Positions 54,201-61,914 of a stretch of DNA of 64,000 nucleotides are shown one piece after another. The notes beneath the pieces are model-generated. The model saw only the letters and a program-made list of their open reading frames with translations. It did no database searches and was not told the origin of the DNA. The stretch spans positions 1-64,000 of the forward strand of contig JAFVTW010000015.1 in the NCBI GenBank assembly GCA_017503005.1. Direction: 5' to 3'. Origin of the DNA: Clostridia bacterium. GTDB lineage: Bacteria > Bacillota > Clostridia > Christensenellales > UBA1242. Each line of letters starts with the position of its first letter. Position 1 is the first letter of the stretch. The translations under genes and the position numbers were made by a program.

Positions 54201-56268
54201 AGTTTGCTTCTTTTCTAGCATAGATAGGTTCTATTTTGTAATCTGTGATAGGATCTTTATCTATTGTGAAGCTATGTTCTACATAAACATCTTTACTATA
54301 TGAATGATAAATTCTTATAAAATAGTTGCCATTTACACCGCCACCTACAACTGTACCTTGTTCAAATAATGCTTCGGTTATTACAGGAGTGCCACTGCCA
54401 AAGTTGTATCTAGTATATTTTGCTGTGATAGGTGCCTGGAAGTAGGTTGCTTCAGGCCATTTTACTGATACACTTTGATTTGTGTATGAACCATTTTTTA
54501 GAATATTTGCTTCGATTTGTTGATCTTCTACGGTATCGTCAGAGGTTTCGTCTATTTTGTATAGGGTTACTTCAGGAGGTGTGTTGGAAATTTTGAATAA
54601 GAACACTTGATAGTGCATTATTTCATTGCCAATTTTTGCACCAGGGGTTGTAGTTGTGTATCTGTCGTATGTGTATTTTACAACTACTTCATAATATCCT
54701 GGAGTGTCTAGATTTGAGTCTTTGGTAATAAATCCACTTTCAATTTGGGTTGTAAATGTAGGATCAGAATATACTTTGTATGTAGATAATGGTCTATTGC
54801 CATCATAACTAAATGTGCTATAGTAGTCAAAATCAATAGGAACAATGTTTGTTTCAGGGAAGTTTGTGAATCCAATAAGTGGATTTGCTACACCTGTTTC
54901 GATTTCGGTTTTTGAATAAATACCTGTAGCTAGATTCTTTACAAATGTTTCTGTATTGCTAGCTACTGCATAAATTTTATGTGTAACATCAGCTTGAGTA
55001 ATAACATTATTGTTTTCTTTGTATTTTAATTCTGTTCCGCCATCTCTAGCAAATAGTGCTTTTACACCAAATATATGTAGTTTTAGTTCGCCTTTTAGAG
55101 CAGGGTTTGTAACAGGGTTGCCATAAGCATCTGTTTCGTCGTAGAATGTTGTGTTTAGGTCATAAGAAGGAATATTGTCTACTACAATGTATTCAGGTTC
55201 TTCTACTAACCCATGTTGTAATAGATATTTAATAGAAATACTGTATGTGCCTAATTCGTCAAAGTATAATGATACTGGATATTTATCTCCAACTTTAGCA
55301 ATATTTTCTATTTTTTCTATTTTAACCTTGCTTTCGTCTACATATTTAGTTTCGTCTTTTGGGTCAATGTTGCTCGGATCTGTTTTTTTGAATGTAAGTG
55401 TACCTAACATTGTTGTAGGGTCTACAGTAAATTCTGATTTTACAACTTCACCATCTTTATTTTTTTCTTTAGTATATGAGATATTGTATTTGGAAGCATC
55501 AAAAGATATGTGTGGTAGTTCACTTACTGTGTAGTTGTGATAGAATTGTCTAACATTTCTAGAATCCTTGTATCCTTCTTCGGTATTTACAAATTGAGGA
55601 TATTCATCGTAAGAGCTTTGATCTATTAAGTAAAAGCTAAATGAATATTGTTTAACCGGTGATACATCGATATCTTCTATTGCATAAGTGTATGAAAATG
55701 TAAATTCATATAATCCCATGCCTGATACAGTATTTCCGTTAATATCTTTTAGAGGTTTACCATCAAAATATGTGTACCAATAGTATGATGTGGTATTGTT
55801 TTTTGGTAGGAAACCTGCTGGGTGTGTTTGAGGAGTTGCTCTAGGTAACTCAATTTCTTCACCATTTACTTTTAATTTAGGTGTGATTGAGATTAGATAA
55901 TAAGGGGTGTCTAGTTGGCCAAAATTGATAAAGATATTTTTGATCTTTTCACTGTTTTGGGATGCTCCACTAAGTATCTTTTCTGCCTTATAGTTCTCAA
56001 GCATAACGAAGTCACCATCACCAATAGTGGTTAGACCACCATTCCAAAAAGATGAGTCTCCAGAATATACGAAGTTATCATCTTTCATATGGGTAGATGT
56101 CCTCTCCATAATGCCCACTCTAAAAGGTATGCCTTCTATTAGAGCCTCAGCATTAACTTCGTCGTGCGACTTGTAGAAATTTGGCAAACACAAAAGGCAT
56201 GCAAGCATCAATGTGGTTGCAATTATCATCGATAGATTTAAAATTTTATTCCAACTAAATTTTCTCAT
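48250..56268 (-). CDS. Giant Ig-like repeat surface protein (2672 residues)
   Basis: Residues about 12-33 are a signal segment and residues about 2635-2665 are a single membrane helix followed by RKHLKFR, so nearly the whole chain should stand outside the cell, anchored by its C-terminal helix. The outer part has many bacterial Ig-like modules whose linkers begin with strands such as SNTPPEVTLYK, DLTKPYIVID, LDRIKPQYNY and INKTLPEIVLRN, with Tyr-rich beta strands between. There is no LPXTG motif and no enzyme motif. The ATG at 56268 with TAGGAG upstream is preferred over a TTG 15 codons earlier. A long adhesin is the best guess; it lies next to type IV secretion-like genes. Confidence 0.8.
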   Translation of the reverse strand: MRKFSWNKILNLSMIIATTLMLACLLCLPNFYKSHDEVNAEALIEGIPFRVGIMERTSTHMKDDNFVYSGDSSFWNGGLTTIGDGDFVMLENYKAEKILSGASQNSEKIKNIFINFGQLDTPYYLISITPKLKVNGEEIELPRATPQTHPAGFLPKNNTTSYYWYTYFDGKPLKDINGNTVSGMGLYEFTFSYTYAIEDIDVSPVKQYSFSFYLIDQSSYDEYPQFVNTEEGYKDSRNVRQFYHNYTVSELPHISFDASKYNISYTKEKNKDGEVVKSEFTVDPTTMLGTLTFKKTDPSNIDPKDETKYVDESKVKIEKIENIAKVGDKYPVSLYFDELGTYSISIKYLLQHGLVEEPEYIVVDNIPSYDLNTTFYDETDAYGNPVTNPALKGELKLHIFGVKALFARDGGTELKYKENNNVITQADVTHKIYAVASNTETFVKNLATGIYSKTEIETGVANPLIGFTNFPETNIVPIDFDYYSTFSYDGNRPLSTYKVYSDPTFTTQIESGFITKDSNLDTPGYYEVVVKYTYDRYTTTTPGAKIGNEIMHYQVFLFKISNTPPEVTLYKIDETSDDTVEDQQIEANILKNGSYTNQSVSVKWPEATYFQAPITAKYTRYNFGSGTPVITEALFEQGTVVGGGVNGNYFIRIYHSYSKDVYVEHSFTIDKDPITDYKIEPIYARKEANSSKIIGYGLVTDPNEATFFEDEEQTIPLKVINQPFTLTYPEKDSGAPITTKYYKIPFASNTNAGYTQTAGGKTYIDTDYQIDPANMVSGGTYNLDYVSIANGLVSSNNAFIDQKSFIYYFEITDAAGNTASTYIIYDLTKPYIVIDADASTAAIDSIDNPYGIVTKEASITWGNYKAIKVNAQLVEEKLENKLLQTIVETETTLFKKLGDVYYLCLPIDTVEFTQGPNKRTLSGSTYSSVSIYPTAEDSDSDFKKFFSGDDKIYSFVVTDKSNIKSLTNLAQNNKINGFVRMFLDNAQGIAYGNYSTNLDINTFNTYEDLLPGTTSANQLRFTYLPGTQNSGYYVKEVSYTYYAFEPTAYTAIDIDGYIADYTAKIEGGIPAPIYPFAKKATVSDKVLKPSQFEKRKGSGSNEEQDCVVTEIINPGSENGVVVTKPGMYVIKRVYEESQTTPADYSLDGLVRYYTYFVDRDKIIDINSGISDSNIYQDDRNEMLYETGSGILFNFSNKDINGKYETVYTALQIQQFLNVSKTNLKVFTSNKLPINFYLPYDKYNTRFVLSKADSSSSFTSYITNAYTTNNYNFALRCKLENLTQSGNSGEVKSTIVYDNTSGNIQYNASYFAQPELFVGYSGLNLKKEGVYTITFYDNSDSRTSQMTASKLPIDQQFNNSYKFEFEIVHEAPKGEYTSKYDDENRTDMLFNEKTENNKDGVTNFESFNNNALRFRFRKTDDQYKAEVDETKVVVKKKVGSSSAVTIFNSSTPNEEVLKFVPDTVDPDTGTDSSTGYYILTIFDEYDYKKEGKSYIGGSGTNRDYMLSTVQNIEYIVTLQYKGNSNDYVSDDNINYYTRDFKIILDRIKPQYNYQSIINLDNQKFAVNQTANTNVDKYFYTINKNFEFIQNKNLGGVLDSEVIFLRKLSGKSDTCDFPDYYKSFTPDDENYTADGYTNHIRFNESSVGSGDPATRFYAEYYDSTGKIKADNMFGRFGSYDEARGYYEIIERDQAGNYKVYAIYYNPDSVSNVIHFAYNPALPTDSDNGSLPIVDNGTNKYETEVLGTNLRFTSIEDLGLYKNDYFYKCIIQFNDEEPITRINNPNDRNDSNSWTDFLNLINKDLEKANTPTKEGYRITITFINRLSENYTITYRVPGERLAPIWDPADQGSIDSRGQFTITIPYDTDSTYIKEFHVWLFTNGEWIEQSQDTTGKTILKSFATGSSLQGHTYTFGLGEYKFQLIDIFERGRDLEEYPPYYMGVGVDDERTFSYGTSISVDGVTHTANNVSMKYQTNLYLLSIYALDSETGTYVQVQEKDFLLYGITEQSLTNKGVRTLIFQNSIKDSVKQFKVVLEVEKTKTEYVYEFAINKTLPEIVLRNQSGGKLITSYIETEPTIHTENFHITWDTNNVYTSYITLIRTYVDSNGKQQSQTLGNISNGYEISLPGTYTAKISNNLNYTDAAHNIYFKLVSGEIVVYDVVQINNGIETILHPSPKSSTIEVNGTNKILYSYYALSTYNNPTGSEKYIELRANKNKGIEYTLLNPEIEEIEEDDDIIDVTTVQKRIYKIYGASNYGYEKYIQIIFVDPNTNADGLSFTGITAFHPTENANTETQLTLSGEVTTNVDYIDLTWKAYNKTTLNYDELRGNLIYLDYYFNGKFVRTIYSESQDMNSLRISNAGIHKFRLYDLAGTQQMFGPSNEMVINLVNSVLFTVNGEEPVNCRVFNGDVIIELTNRHLYYTDPTVTAKMKGQEITPQRVGTSFYQYKFSEHGNYEVTITAQINQNETVTTTYYFTIINQKIALLCFSTPQDANFKVVKVLKQNADITHTLESLNELFLSPGTLGTGLYTVTLSQWNDALNADIEFDFQVWINDEIPLIYSDLAFGDSSTKNITLTFNPKIIYDQIGEGYISITGEPNIAITADSVNEVTSYTLTGNRVYYIQIYTADGNRINSYKVTKEEPLNTTSIIIIVVVSVVVVGLAVVFIVIRKHLKFR

Positions 56269-56324
56269 TTGAATACTCCTAGGAAGTTTTCCATTTTTCA
56301 AATTGCCGTACAAAAAGAATATAA

Positions 56325-56332
56325 TTCGACAA
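56325..56332 (-). promoter_or_regulatory. Spo0A-box-like site upstream of the giant protein gene
   Basis: On the minus strand the sequence reads TTGTCGAA, with a TATATT -10-like box (complement of 56318-56323) beside it. If functional it would link the surface protein to Spo0A. The -35 box is poor. Confidence 0.35.
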
Positions 56333-56471
56333 TTACTAGTTAGATTTTAGCATATCAAAAAAAATTTGCCAAATAATATATATTATAATTTAATATAAAT
56401 TAAGTATAAATTTTATATATAATTATATTTAGTAATAATCATTTAAAATATGTGTGTTACGATTAAAAACA

Positions 56472-56502
56472 AAAAAGACAGCCAAAACAGCTGTCTTTTT
56501 AT
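56472..56502 (-). terminator. virD4 terminator
   Basis: AAAAAGACAGC and GCTGTCTTTTT pair around CAAAACA. On the minus strand it lies 9 bases past the virD4 stop codon and separates it from the giant protein gene. Confidence 0.85.
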
Positions 56503-56510
56503 TGTTTGTT

Positions 56511-58571
56511 TTAGATATCAAAATCACCGAAATCAGAATCAACTGGGCTAGATGATCCGCCACCAAAATTGTCACCTGGATTTGACATGTTTAGAACCTT
56601 TTTGTTTCTTTCTTTTATGTCGTAATAAATCTCTTTTTCATTAAGTGCTTTTGGAACCACATAAGAGTCAATTGCTGGCTTCATATCGTAGATTCTTTGA
56701 GCTTCAGGCTTCCATGATGGAGTGGTTTTTGCTTTGATAGGATTTTGTTTCAAAATAGATACGATAAGCTCATCTTTTAAACTACCAAGTTCGGCAGGGT
56801 AGATAAGTGGACGAGAGTCGATATTTACACTTGTTGTTGTAGTGCTTTGTTCGTCCTTTTTGCCTTTAGAAGATGTTGTGCTTTCGGTCTCAACTGTAAT
56901 AGTTCCGCATCTGTCACTAAATTTCTTTTGTGTCTCAGGGTCGTTAGAACCGATATATATGTGAATATTACAGTTATCTTGAATGGTTGCTGCAACTTTT
57001 TCATCGTATTTGATAGCTAACTGAGCATAAGATTGTAGCATTAGTAGGAAGAAAATCTTTCTTGAACGAGCTACGGTAATCATTGTGTCAAAGCCTTGTA
57101 TAGCAGGCATATTTGCAAACTCGTCTAGAATGTAGTAAACTGTTCTCTTTAGTGCACCACCGTTGTTGTTCGCTACACTAACTAAGATTTTGTATAGCTG
57201 ACTAATAAACATACTTGCGATAGCATGACGAGTAACTTTTTCGTCAGGAATTTTAATAAATAATGCAGTAGGTTGATCTGTAAATGTTTTTAAATCCATT
57301 TCGTTTGTGTGTGTAGCATAACATACACCTAAGTCACTAAATAGATTTAATCTGTCAGAAACGATACCCATATATGATTTTTTGGTATTGTCTGCATTTG
57401 TTATTACTTGGTTTGCTAATTGTGTAGCTTGACTTAATGGATCACGGCCAGCGAAGTAATCGGTTAGACTCTTCATAGGGTTGAAGGGGTCGTTATCTTT
57501 TAAGTTTGCGATTTTAGCTACATTATAGAAGTTAAATCTTTCTTTGGTCATGCCTAATTCAGGTTTTTCACTGTCTTCAAGCATTGCTAGCATAATAGCT
57601 AGAATAAAGTCTTTTGCACCACTTTCCCAAATAGGGTCGGATTTACTAAGTACAGGACATAATGTCATAGCAATATCTTTTAAATCTTCCATAGCTTCAG
57701 ACTTAAGTTGTTGTCTTAGACCATGTATTTGTGCTTGTACCATGTTCATATCGGCAAATGCAACACCATTAAATTCGTACCATTCAGAATAGTAAGCATT
57801 GCTAGCTAATCTTAGGTTAGGGTATTTTCTAGGGTCGTCGCCACGGTGAACTAAAATTTCTTTTTCTAGATTGTTTGCTCTTTCATTAAACTCGAATGGA
57901 CGAGTCATAGGGTTCCAACAAGTACTATTGAATGGGTCTTTTAAGTCGAACACCATTACTCTGTATCCTTGTTTCTTTAATTTTTGACTATGTAAGGTGT
58001 ACAATTCACCTTTTGGGTCGGTAACAACCATACATGGTTTTGCTTTTGATTCACTAAATACTTGAATTGTAGGGTTAACAAATTGAGTTGTTTTACCAGT
58101 ACCAGTAGTACCTATAACAAGAGTGTGGATAGAGTTATACATATTTACAAGCATTTTTCCACCAACGATTTCAGCTCTAATCAAAATACCGATATCAGTT
58201 ACATTCTTTAGGTTGTCGTATGTGGTAAACTTAAAATCTTTGTTTGTTTTAAGTTCTTGAGCTGTTACCCAGTGTGAATCATAGTATTTTTTGATTCCAC
58301 CTTTGGTTTTGATTTTAGCTCCATTACTACCAGAAGAATAATCGTTGGCATTCATCATTGTAGATAGTATGTACAGTAACAATAACAAACCACCGATTAA
58401 TACAATAGTTGTGAATGTTGAATTTGTAAGAATTTCAGGAGCTACAGTAATTGTGCCAAATTCCATATAGCAAGTTACACAATAAGCGGCAACAACTAGT
58501 AGGGCTGCTAAAATTAAAAATGATGTAAACTTTTTAAGTAGTCTTTGACCAAATGTTTTTTCGTTATCCAT
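56511..58571 (-). CDS. VirD4/TraG-like type IV coupling ATPase
   Basis: This 686-residue protein is a coupling-protein ATPase that hands substrates to a type IV secretion channel at the inner face of the membrane. Two membrane segments lie at about 16-35 and 53-72. The Walker A motif is GTTGTGKT at residues 154-161, followed by VVTDPKGELY; Walker B is ILDEFANMP with Asp483 and Glu484. The tail is rich in Gly, Ser and Asp and ends DFGDFDI. Length and motifs fit Gram-positive VirD4 proteins. No relaxase gene is seen nearby. It is divergent from the VirB2-like gene across 289 AT-rich bases in which I see no other gene. Confidence 0.92.
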   Translation of the reverse strand: MDNEKTFGQRLLKKFTSFLILAALLVVAAYCVTCYMEFGTITVAPEILTNSTFTTIVLIGGLLLLLYILSTMMNANDYSSGSNGAKIKTKGGIKKYYDSHWVTAQELKTNKDFKFTTYDNLKNVTDIGILIRAEIVGGKMLVNMYNSIHTLVIGTTGTGKTTQFVNPTIQVFSESKAKPCMVVTDPKGELYTLHSQKLKKQGYRVMVFDLKDPFNSTCWNPMTRPFEFNERANNLEKEILVHRGDDPRKYPNLRLASNAYYSEWYEFNGVAFADMNMVQAQIHGLRQQLKSEAMEDLKDIAMTLCPVLSKSDPIWESGAKDFILAIMLAMLEDSEKPELGMTKERFNFYNVAKIANLKDNDPFNPMKSLTDYFAGRDPLSQATQLANQVITNADNTKKSYMGIVSDRLNLFSDLGVCYATHTNEMDLKTFTDQPTALFIKIPDEKVTRHAIASMFISQLYKILVSVANNNGGALKRTVYYILDEFANMPAIQGFDTMITVARSRKIFFLLMLQSYAQLAIKYDEKVAATIQDNCNIHIYIGSNDPETQKKFSDRCGTITVETESTTSSKGKKDEQSTTTTSVNIDSRPLIYPAELGSLKDELIVSILKQNPIKAKTTPSWKPEAQRIYDMKPAIDSYVVPKALNEKEIYYDIKERNKKVLNMSNPGDNFGGGSSSPVDSDFGDFDI

Positions 58572-58860
58572 TTTCTCATCTCACTTTAAAGTAATATTTT
58601 ATTTTCATACAATATTAGTATATATTTATATCCTTTTTTTTACAAACGAATTTCTAAAAAGTTTAAAAATTTTTTAAATTTGAAAAAATAAAATAAAATT
58701 ATAAAAGATGCTTGCTAAAAAGTCAAAAAAAGTATAAAATTATGCCATAAAGCACGATTATATATGTATATTTTTTTAAAACTTGCCAAAAATGTTTGAA
58801 ATAACAAAAATATTGTGTTAATATAATCGTAGGATAAGACAAAATGTGGAGGGGAAACTT

Positions 58861-59238
58861 ATGCAAATGTTCTTAATGAGTGTAGCACAAAATGTTATGG
58901 GACTAGTAAGTAGAATTTTATCTTCTAGTGGCATTAAAGACACTTCTTCTTTCTTCAATACAATTTTAGGACCAATCGTAGATATTTTAGATGCAATGCT
59001 TGTTCCAATTTTAATCATTATTGGTACAGCTGGTTCAATCTATGCTATTATTCTTGGTGTTAACTTTGCTAAAGCTGAAAGTGCTGATAAAAGAGAAGAA
59101 GCTAAAAAGCGTATGATTAATGCAATTATCGGTTTGGTAGTTACAATCGTATTATTGATTTTACTTAAAATCTTTACAGCAAATGCACAAAGTATTGCTG
59201 ACTGGATTAATAGTTTTGATAACACAACCTCAAAATAA
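58861..59238 (+). CDS. VirB2/TrbC-like small membrane protein
   Basis: The 125-residue protein has two hydrophobic helices (about 42-65 and 85-108) joined by a charged loop ADKREEAKKRM, the layout of TrbC/VirB2 pilin-type subunits from Gram-positive conjugation systems. A strong GGAGGGG site lies 6 bases before the ATG at 58861; an earlier GTG in frame overlaps that site and is rejected. TATAAT at 58822-58827 is a likely -10 box with no good -35 box. It has its own terminator, so it may be made in different amounts from the other subunits. Confidence 0.78.
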   Translation: MQMFLMSVAQNVMGLVSRILSSSGIKDTSSFFNTILGPIVDILDAMLVPILIIIGTAGSIYAIILGVNFAKAESADKREEAKKRMINAIIGLVVTIVLLILLKIFTANAQSIADWINSFDNTTSK

Positions 59239-59248
59239 TAAAAATATT

Positions 59249-59276
59249 AAACCCTTGCTTATGCAGGGGTTTTTTA
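59249..59276 (+). terminator. Terminator of the VirB2-like gene
   Basis: AAACCCTTGC and GCAGGGGTTT pair around TTAT and are followed by a T run. Confidence 0.9.
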
Positions 59277-59396
59277 TTTTTATAAAATAAAGTCTAAAAT
59301 TTGGCTGTTAAGTTGTAATTTGGTTAAAAATGAATAATGAACTATAAAAATATTTATAATAATTAAGAAATTTGTGTAATATTTTCTAACATTTTA

Positions 59397-59425
59397 TTGA
59401 TTTTTAAAGTTTTATGTAGTAAAAT
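59397..59425 (+). promoter_or_regulatory. Promoter of the VirB6-like gene
   Basis: TTGATT (59397-59402) and TAAAAT (59420-59425) with a 17-bp spacer. The leader of about 100 nt contains a hairpin at 59440-59462 (GTGC-CGAA with TTCG-T-GCAC) not followed by a T run. I do not recognise it as a known riboswitch. Confidence 0.6.
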
Positions 59426-59530
59426 TAGTGTAACTATAAGTGCCGAAGTGTTTTTCGTGCACGGAAAAGGGGATTGTTCTTTGTTTTAATAACAAAACAA
59501 TTTAATTTATAATTTTTGGAGGATGGATTT

Positions 59531-61729
59531 ATGCATTTCGCTTCTATGTCGTTAGGAATCTTCGATTTCTTAATAGATTGGTTAACATCATTCTTGATGT
59601 GGCTTGTAGAGTGGACAATGGATTTACTTATGATTGTCTTCTCTGGAATCTTGTATGATCTTGCAGGTTCTGTATTGATGATTGTCGATTTTGTACAAGA
59701 AATGTTTAGAAAATTGGCAGGTATGGGAGAACTTTGGATTGGTAAAGATGTTACCAATAATGTTGACCCAGCTATAGCTATTATGTCTAGCGAAGTTGTA
59801 TTGCAAGTATTGCTTGCACTATCAATCGTTGCGGTTGCTATGGTAATTATTGCTACAATTATTCAAATAATTCGTACAGAATTCTCAACAGAAGGTAGTA
59901 AAAATACAAAAGGACAAATTTTTGGTAAAGCACTAAGAGCACTTATGATGTTCTTTGTAGTACCTCTAGTGTGTATGGGTGGTGTTATACTAAGTAATGC
60001 AATGCTTAGGGTAATAGATACTGCTACAGCAGGACCAGTACAAACAACTATGGGTGCACAATTAGCTGTTTCTTCACTAGAATCATGCTTTAAAGAAAAT
60101 ACAACTGATGCTCAAAAGCAAGAAATTCGTAATAAGTTGCTTACAAAAAGTGAAGATTACACTAGATCAAAAGTTGTTAAACAATATTATGAACTAAAGG
60201 ATTGTAACTTTGTAGTACTTATCGGTGGCTCATTGATGGCACTATGGATACTTGTTAATGCTTCGTTTGGTTTGGTAATGAGGATGTATTATTTGGCTAT
60301 ATACTTCATTATTTCGCCTACAATGGTTGGTTTAATGCCACTAACGGAAGCACCATTTGGTAAATGGAGATCAAAATTTATTGGTCAAGTATTAGGTGCA
60401 TATGGTACAGTAGTTACACTAAACTTAATGTTCCAATTAATGCCTATAGTAAACAATATCAACTTGTTTGAACCAGGTAGTTATGCAAATGAAATCGCTC
60501 ATATTTTATTTACATTGACAGCATTATTTATGATGAAAGACCTACCTAAAAAGCTTGCAGACCTAATCGGTGCAGAAGATGCATCTGAAGGTGGTGCTGG
60601 TATGGCTAAACAAGTAGGTGGTGCTGCTATGAAGATAGGTATGGCAGCTACAGGTGGTGTAGCTGGTCTAGCTATGAAAGGTATGGGTGCTGCTGCAGGT
60701 GGACTTGCAAAAGTTACAGGAGGTAAAACAAGTAAAGTATTTGGTGCTATTGGTAATTCTGTAGGTGGTATTGGTAATAAACTTAGTCAAAATGCTAAAG
60801 GTATTACTGGTGGTGCATTAAACAAAGTTGTCGGTGCTGCTACATTCGGAGCTGTAAAAGGTCCATTTAGTGAAGAAAAAGATTTTGGTAAAGCTCAAGA
60901 AGCAAAAGAAAAGAAAGCAGAAGCAAAACAAAAAGCCCTAAAAGAAGGTACAGCTGGTATTGGTGCTGTATTGGGTGATAAGATTGCTACTTCTAGAGTA
61001 GGTGGAGCTGTGGGTGGAGTACTAAATAGTATATCTACTGGTGGTCAATCTACAATGCAAAACATTGCTGCAAGTGCTGCAGTTATAGATGCTAAAGGTA
61101 AAGTTGAAAAGGTTACTGGTTCTATAGGAAAATTAGATACTAACAGTCCAATTCAACTAGATGCTGCAGGCAATCCGATTATGGAAGTGAGAAATGGTGT
61201 TCAAACTAATAATACAATGTTAAATGCTGAAGCTGGTAGTATTTCTGATCAATTTGCTTCAGTAATGAAGAGTCTTACTGTAGATCATGATGGAGCTGCT
61301 GCTGGAGATCGATTATCTTCAATGATTGATGCATTAAATAATATTGCAGAAAAATCTGAAGAACAAAAAGATTTATTATCTAAGTTAACAGTGATGAGAG
61401 AACAAGTTCAAAATTCTTCTGGTACACAATTAGCTTTGGACAGAATTGGAAAATCTTCAATTACTACACAAATTAAAACAACAGCAGATACAGTTTCTCA
61501 AGATGCAGCAAGATTGTCTGCAATTCAGGCAACTTCTACATTCAATATTTCTGCTATTGCTACTAAGACTGGTACTTCTCAAGAAGCAGAGCTTAAGAGA
61601 CAAATTGAAGGTATTAGTAGAGACTTGTCTTCTAAAGGTATTAAACTTGAAGATGGTGAAATTAGAAAACTTGTACAACAAATGGCACAACAATACAAGT
61701 CTACACTTGAAGCTAAAACAAAGAAATAA
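59531..61729 (+). CDS. VirB6/TrbL-like membrane protein with a Gly/Ala-rich tail
   Basis: The first 350 of 732 residues hold about six to eight membrane segments, with a larger outside loop between about 160 and 225, and fit VirB6/TrbL-type channel proteins of Gram-positive type IV systems. From about residue 355 a Gly-, Ala- and Met-rich stretch starts (GGAGMAKQVGGAAMK), then a Lys- and Ala-rich helix, then a Ser- and Gln-rich end without membrane segments. The ATG at 59531 with GGAGGA upstream is chosen; the earlier TTG overlaps that site. It has its own promoter and terminator. Confidence 0.8.
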   Translation: MHFASMSLGIFDFLIDWLTSFLMWLVEWTMDLLMIVFSGILYDLAGSVLMIVDFVQEMFRKLAGMGELWIGKDVTNNVDPAIAIMSSEVVLQVLLALSIVAVAMVIIATIIQIIRTEFSTEGSKNTKGQIFGKALRALMMFFVVPLVCMGGVILSNAMLRVIDTATAGPVQTTMGAQLAVSSLESCFKENTTDAQKQEIRNKLLTKSEDYTRSKVVKQYYELKDCNFVVLIGGSLMALWILVNASFGLVMRMYYLAIYFIISPTMVGLMPLTEAPFGKWRSKFIGQVLGAYGTVVTLNLMFQLMPIVNNINLFEPGSYANEIAHILFTLTALFMMKDLPKKLADLIGAEDASEGGAGMAKQVGGAAMKIGMAATGGVAGLAMKGMGAAAGGLAKVTGGKTSKVFGAIGNSVGGIGNKLSQNAKGITGGALNKVVGAATFGAVKGPFSEEKDFGKAQEAKEKKAEAKQKALKEGTAGIGAVLGDKIATSRVGGAVGGVLNSISTGGQSTMQNIAASAAVIDAKGKVEKVTGSIGKLDTNSPIQLDAAGNPIMEVRNGVQTNNTMLNAEAGSISDQFASVMKSLTVDHDGAAAGDRLSSMIDALNNIAEKSEEQKDLLSKLTVMREQVQNSSGTQLALDRIGKSSITTQIKTTADTVSQDAARLSAIQATSTFNISAIATKTGTSQEAELKRQIEGISRDLSSKGIKLEDGEIRKLVQQMAQQYKSTLEAKTKK

Positions 61730-61743
61730 TTTAATACAAATTA

Positions 61744-61777
61744 AAAGAAGCAACAAATCGTTGCTTCTTTTTTTTGT
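61744..61777 (+). terminator. Terminator of the VirB6-like gene
   Basis: AAAGAAGCAAC and GTTGCTTCTTT pair around AAATC and are followed by a T run. Confidence 0.9.
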
Positions 61778-61834
61778 TTAATACAAACAATTTTATAATT
61801 TGACTAAAAAGATTTTGTTATATTTTATATTTGT

Positions 61835-61852
61835 TATATACTAAAGTATATA
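61835..61852. promoter_or_regulatory. Inverted repeat upstream of the PrgI-VirB4 gene
   Basis: TATATACT and AGTATATA form an 8-2-8 inverted repeat about 63 bases before the ATG, downstream of a TTGACT motif at 61800-61805. It could be an operator. It is all A/T apart from two pairs. Confidence 0.3.
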
Positions 61853-61914
61853 GAATTGTTACTATGTGCAAATTTGCATATTGTGGCTAAAAATAATAAC
61901 TAGAGGTGTAAATA

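Noticed and set aside
59440..59462. Leader hairpin of the VirB6-like gene as a known riboswitch
   Set aside because: It lacks the conserved cores of c-di-GMP, preQ1 or other riboswitches I can recognise, and it has no terminator behind it.
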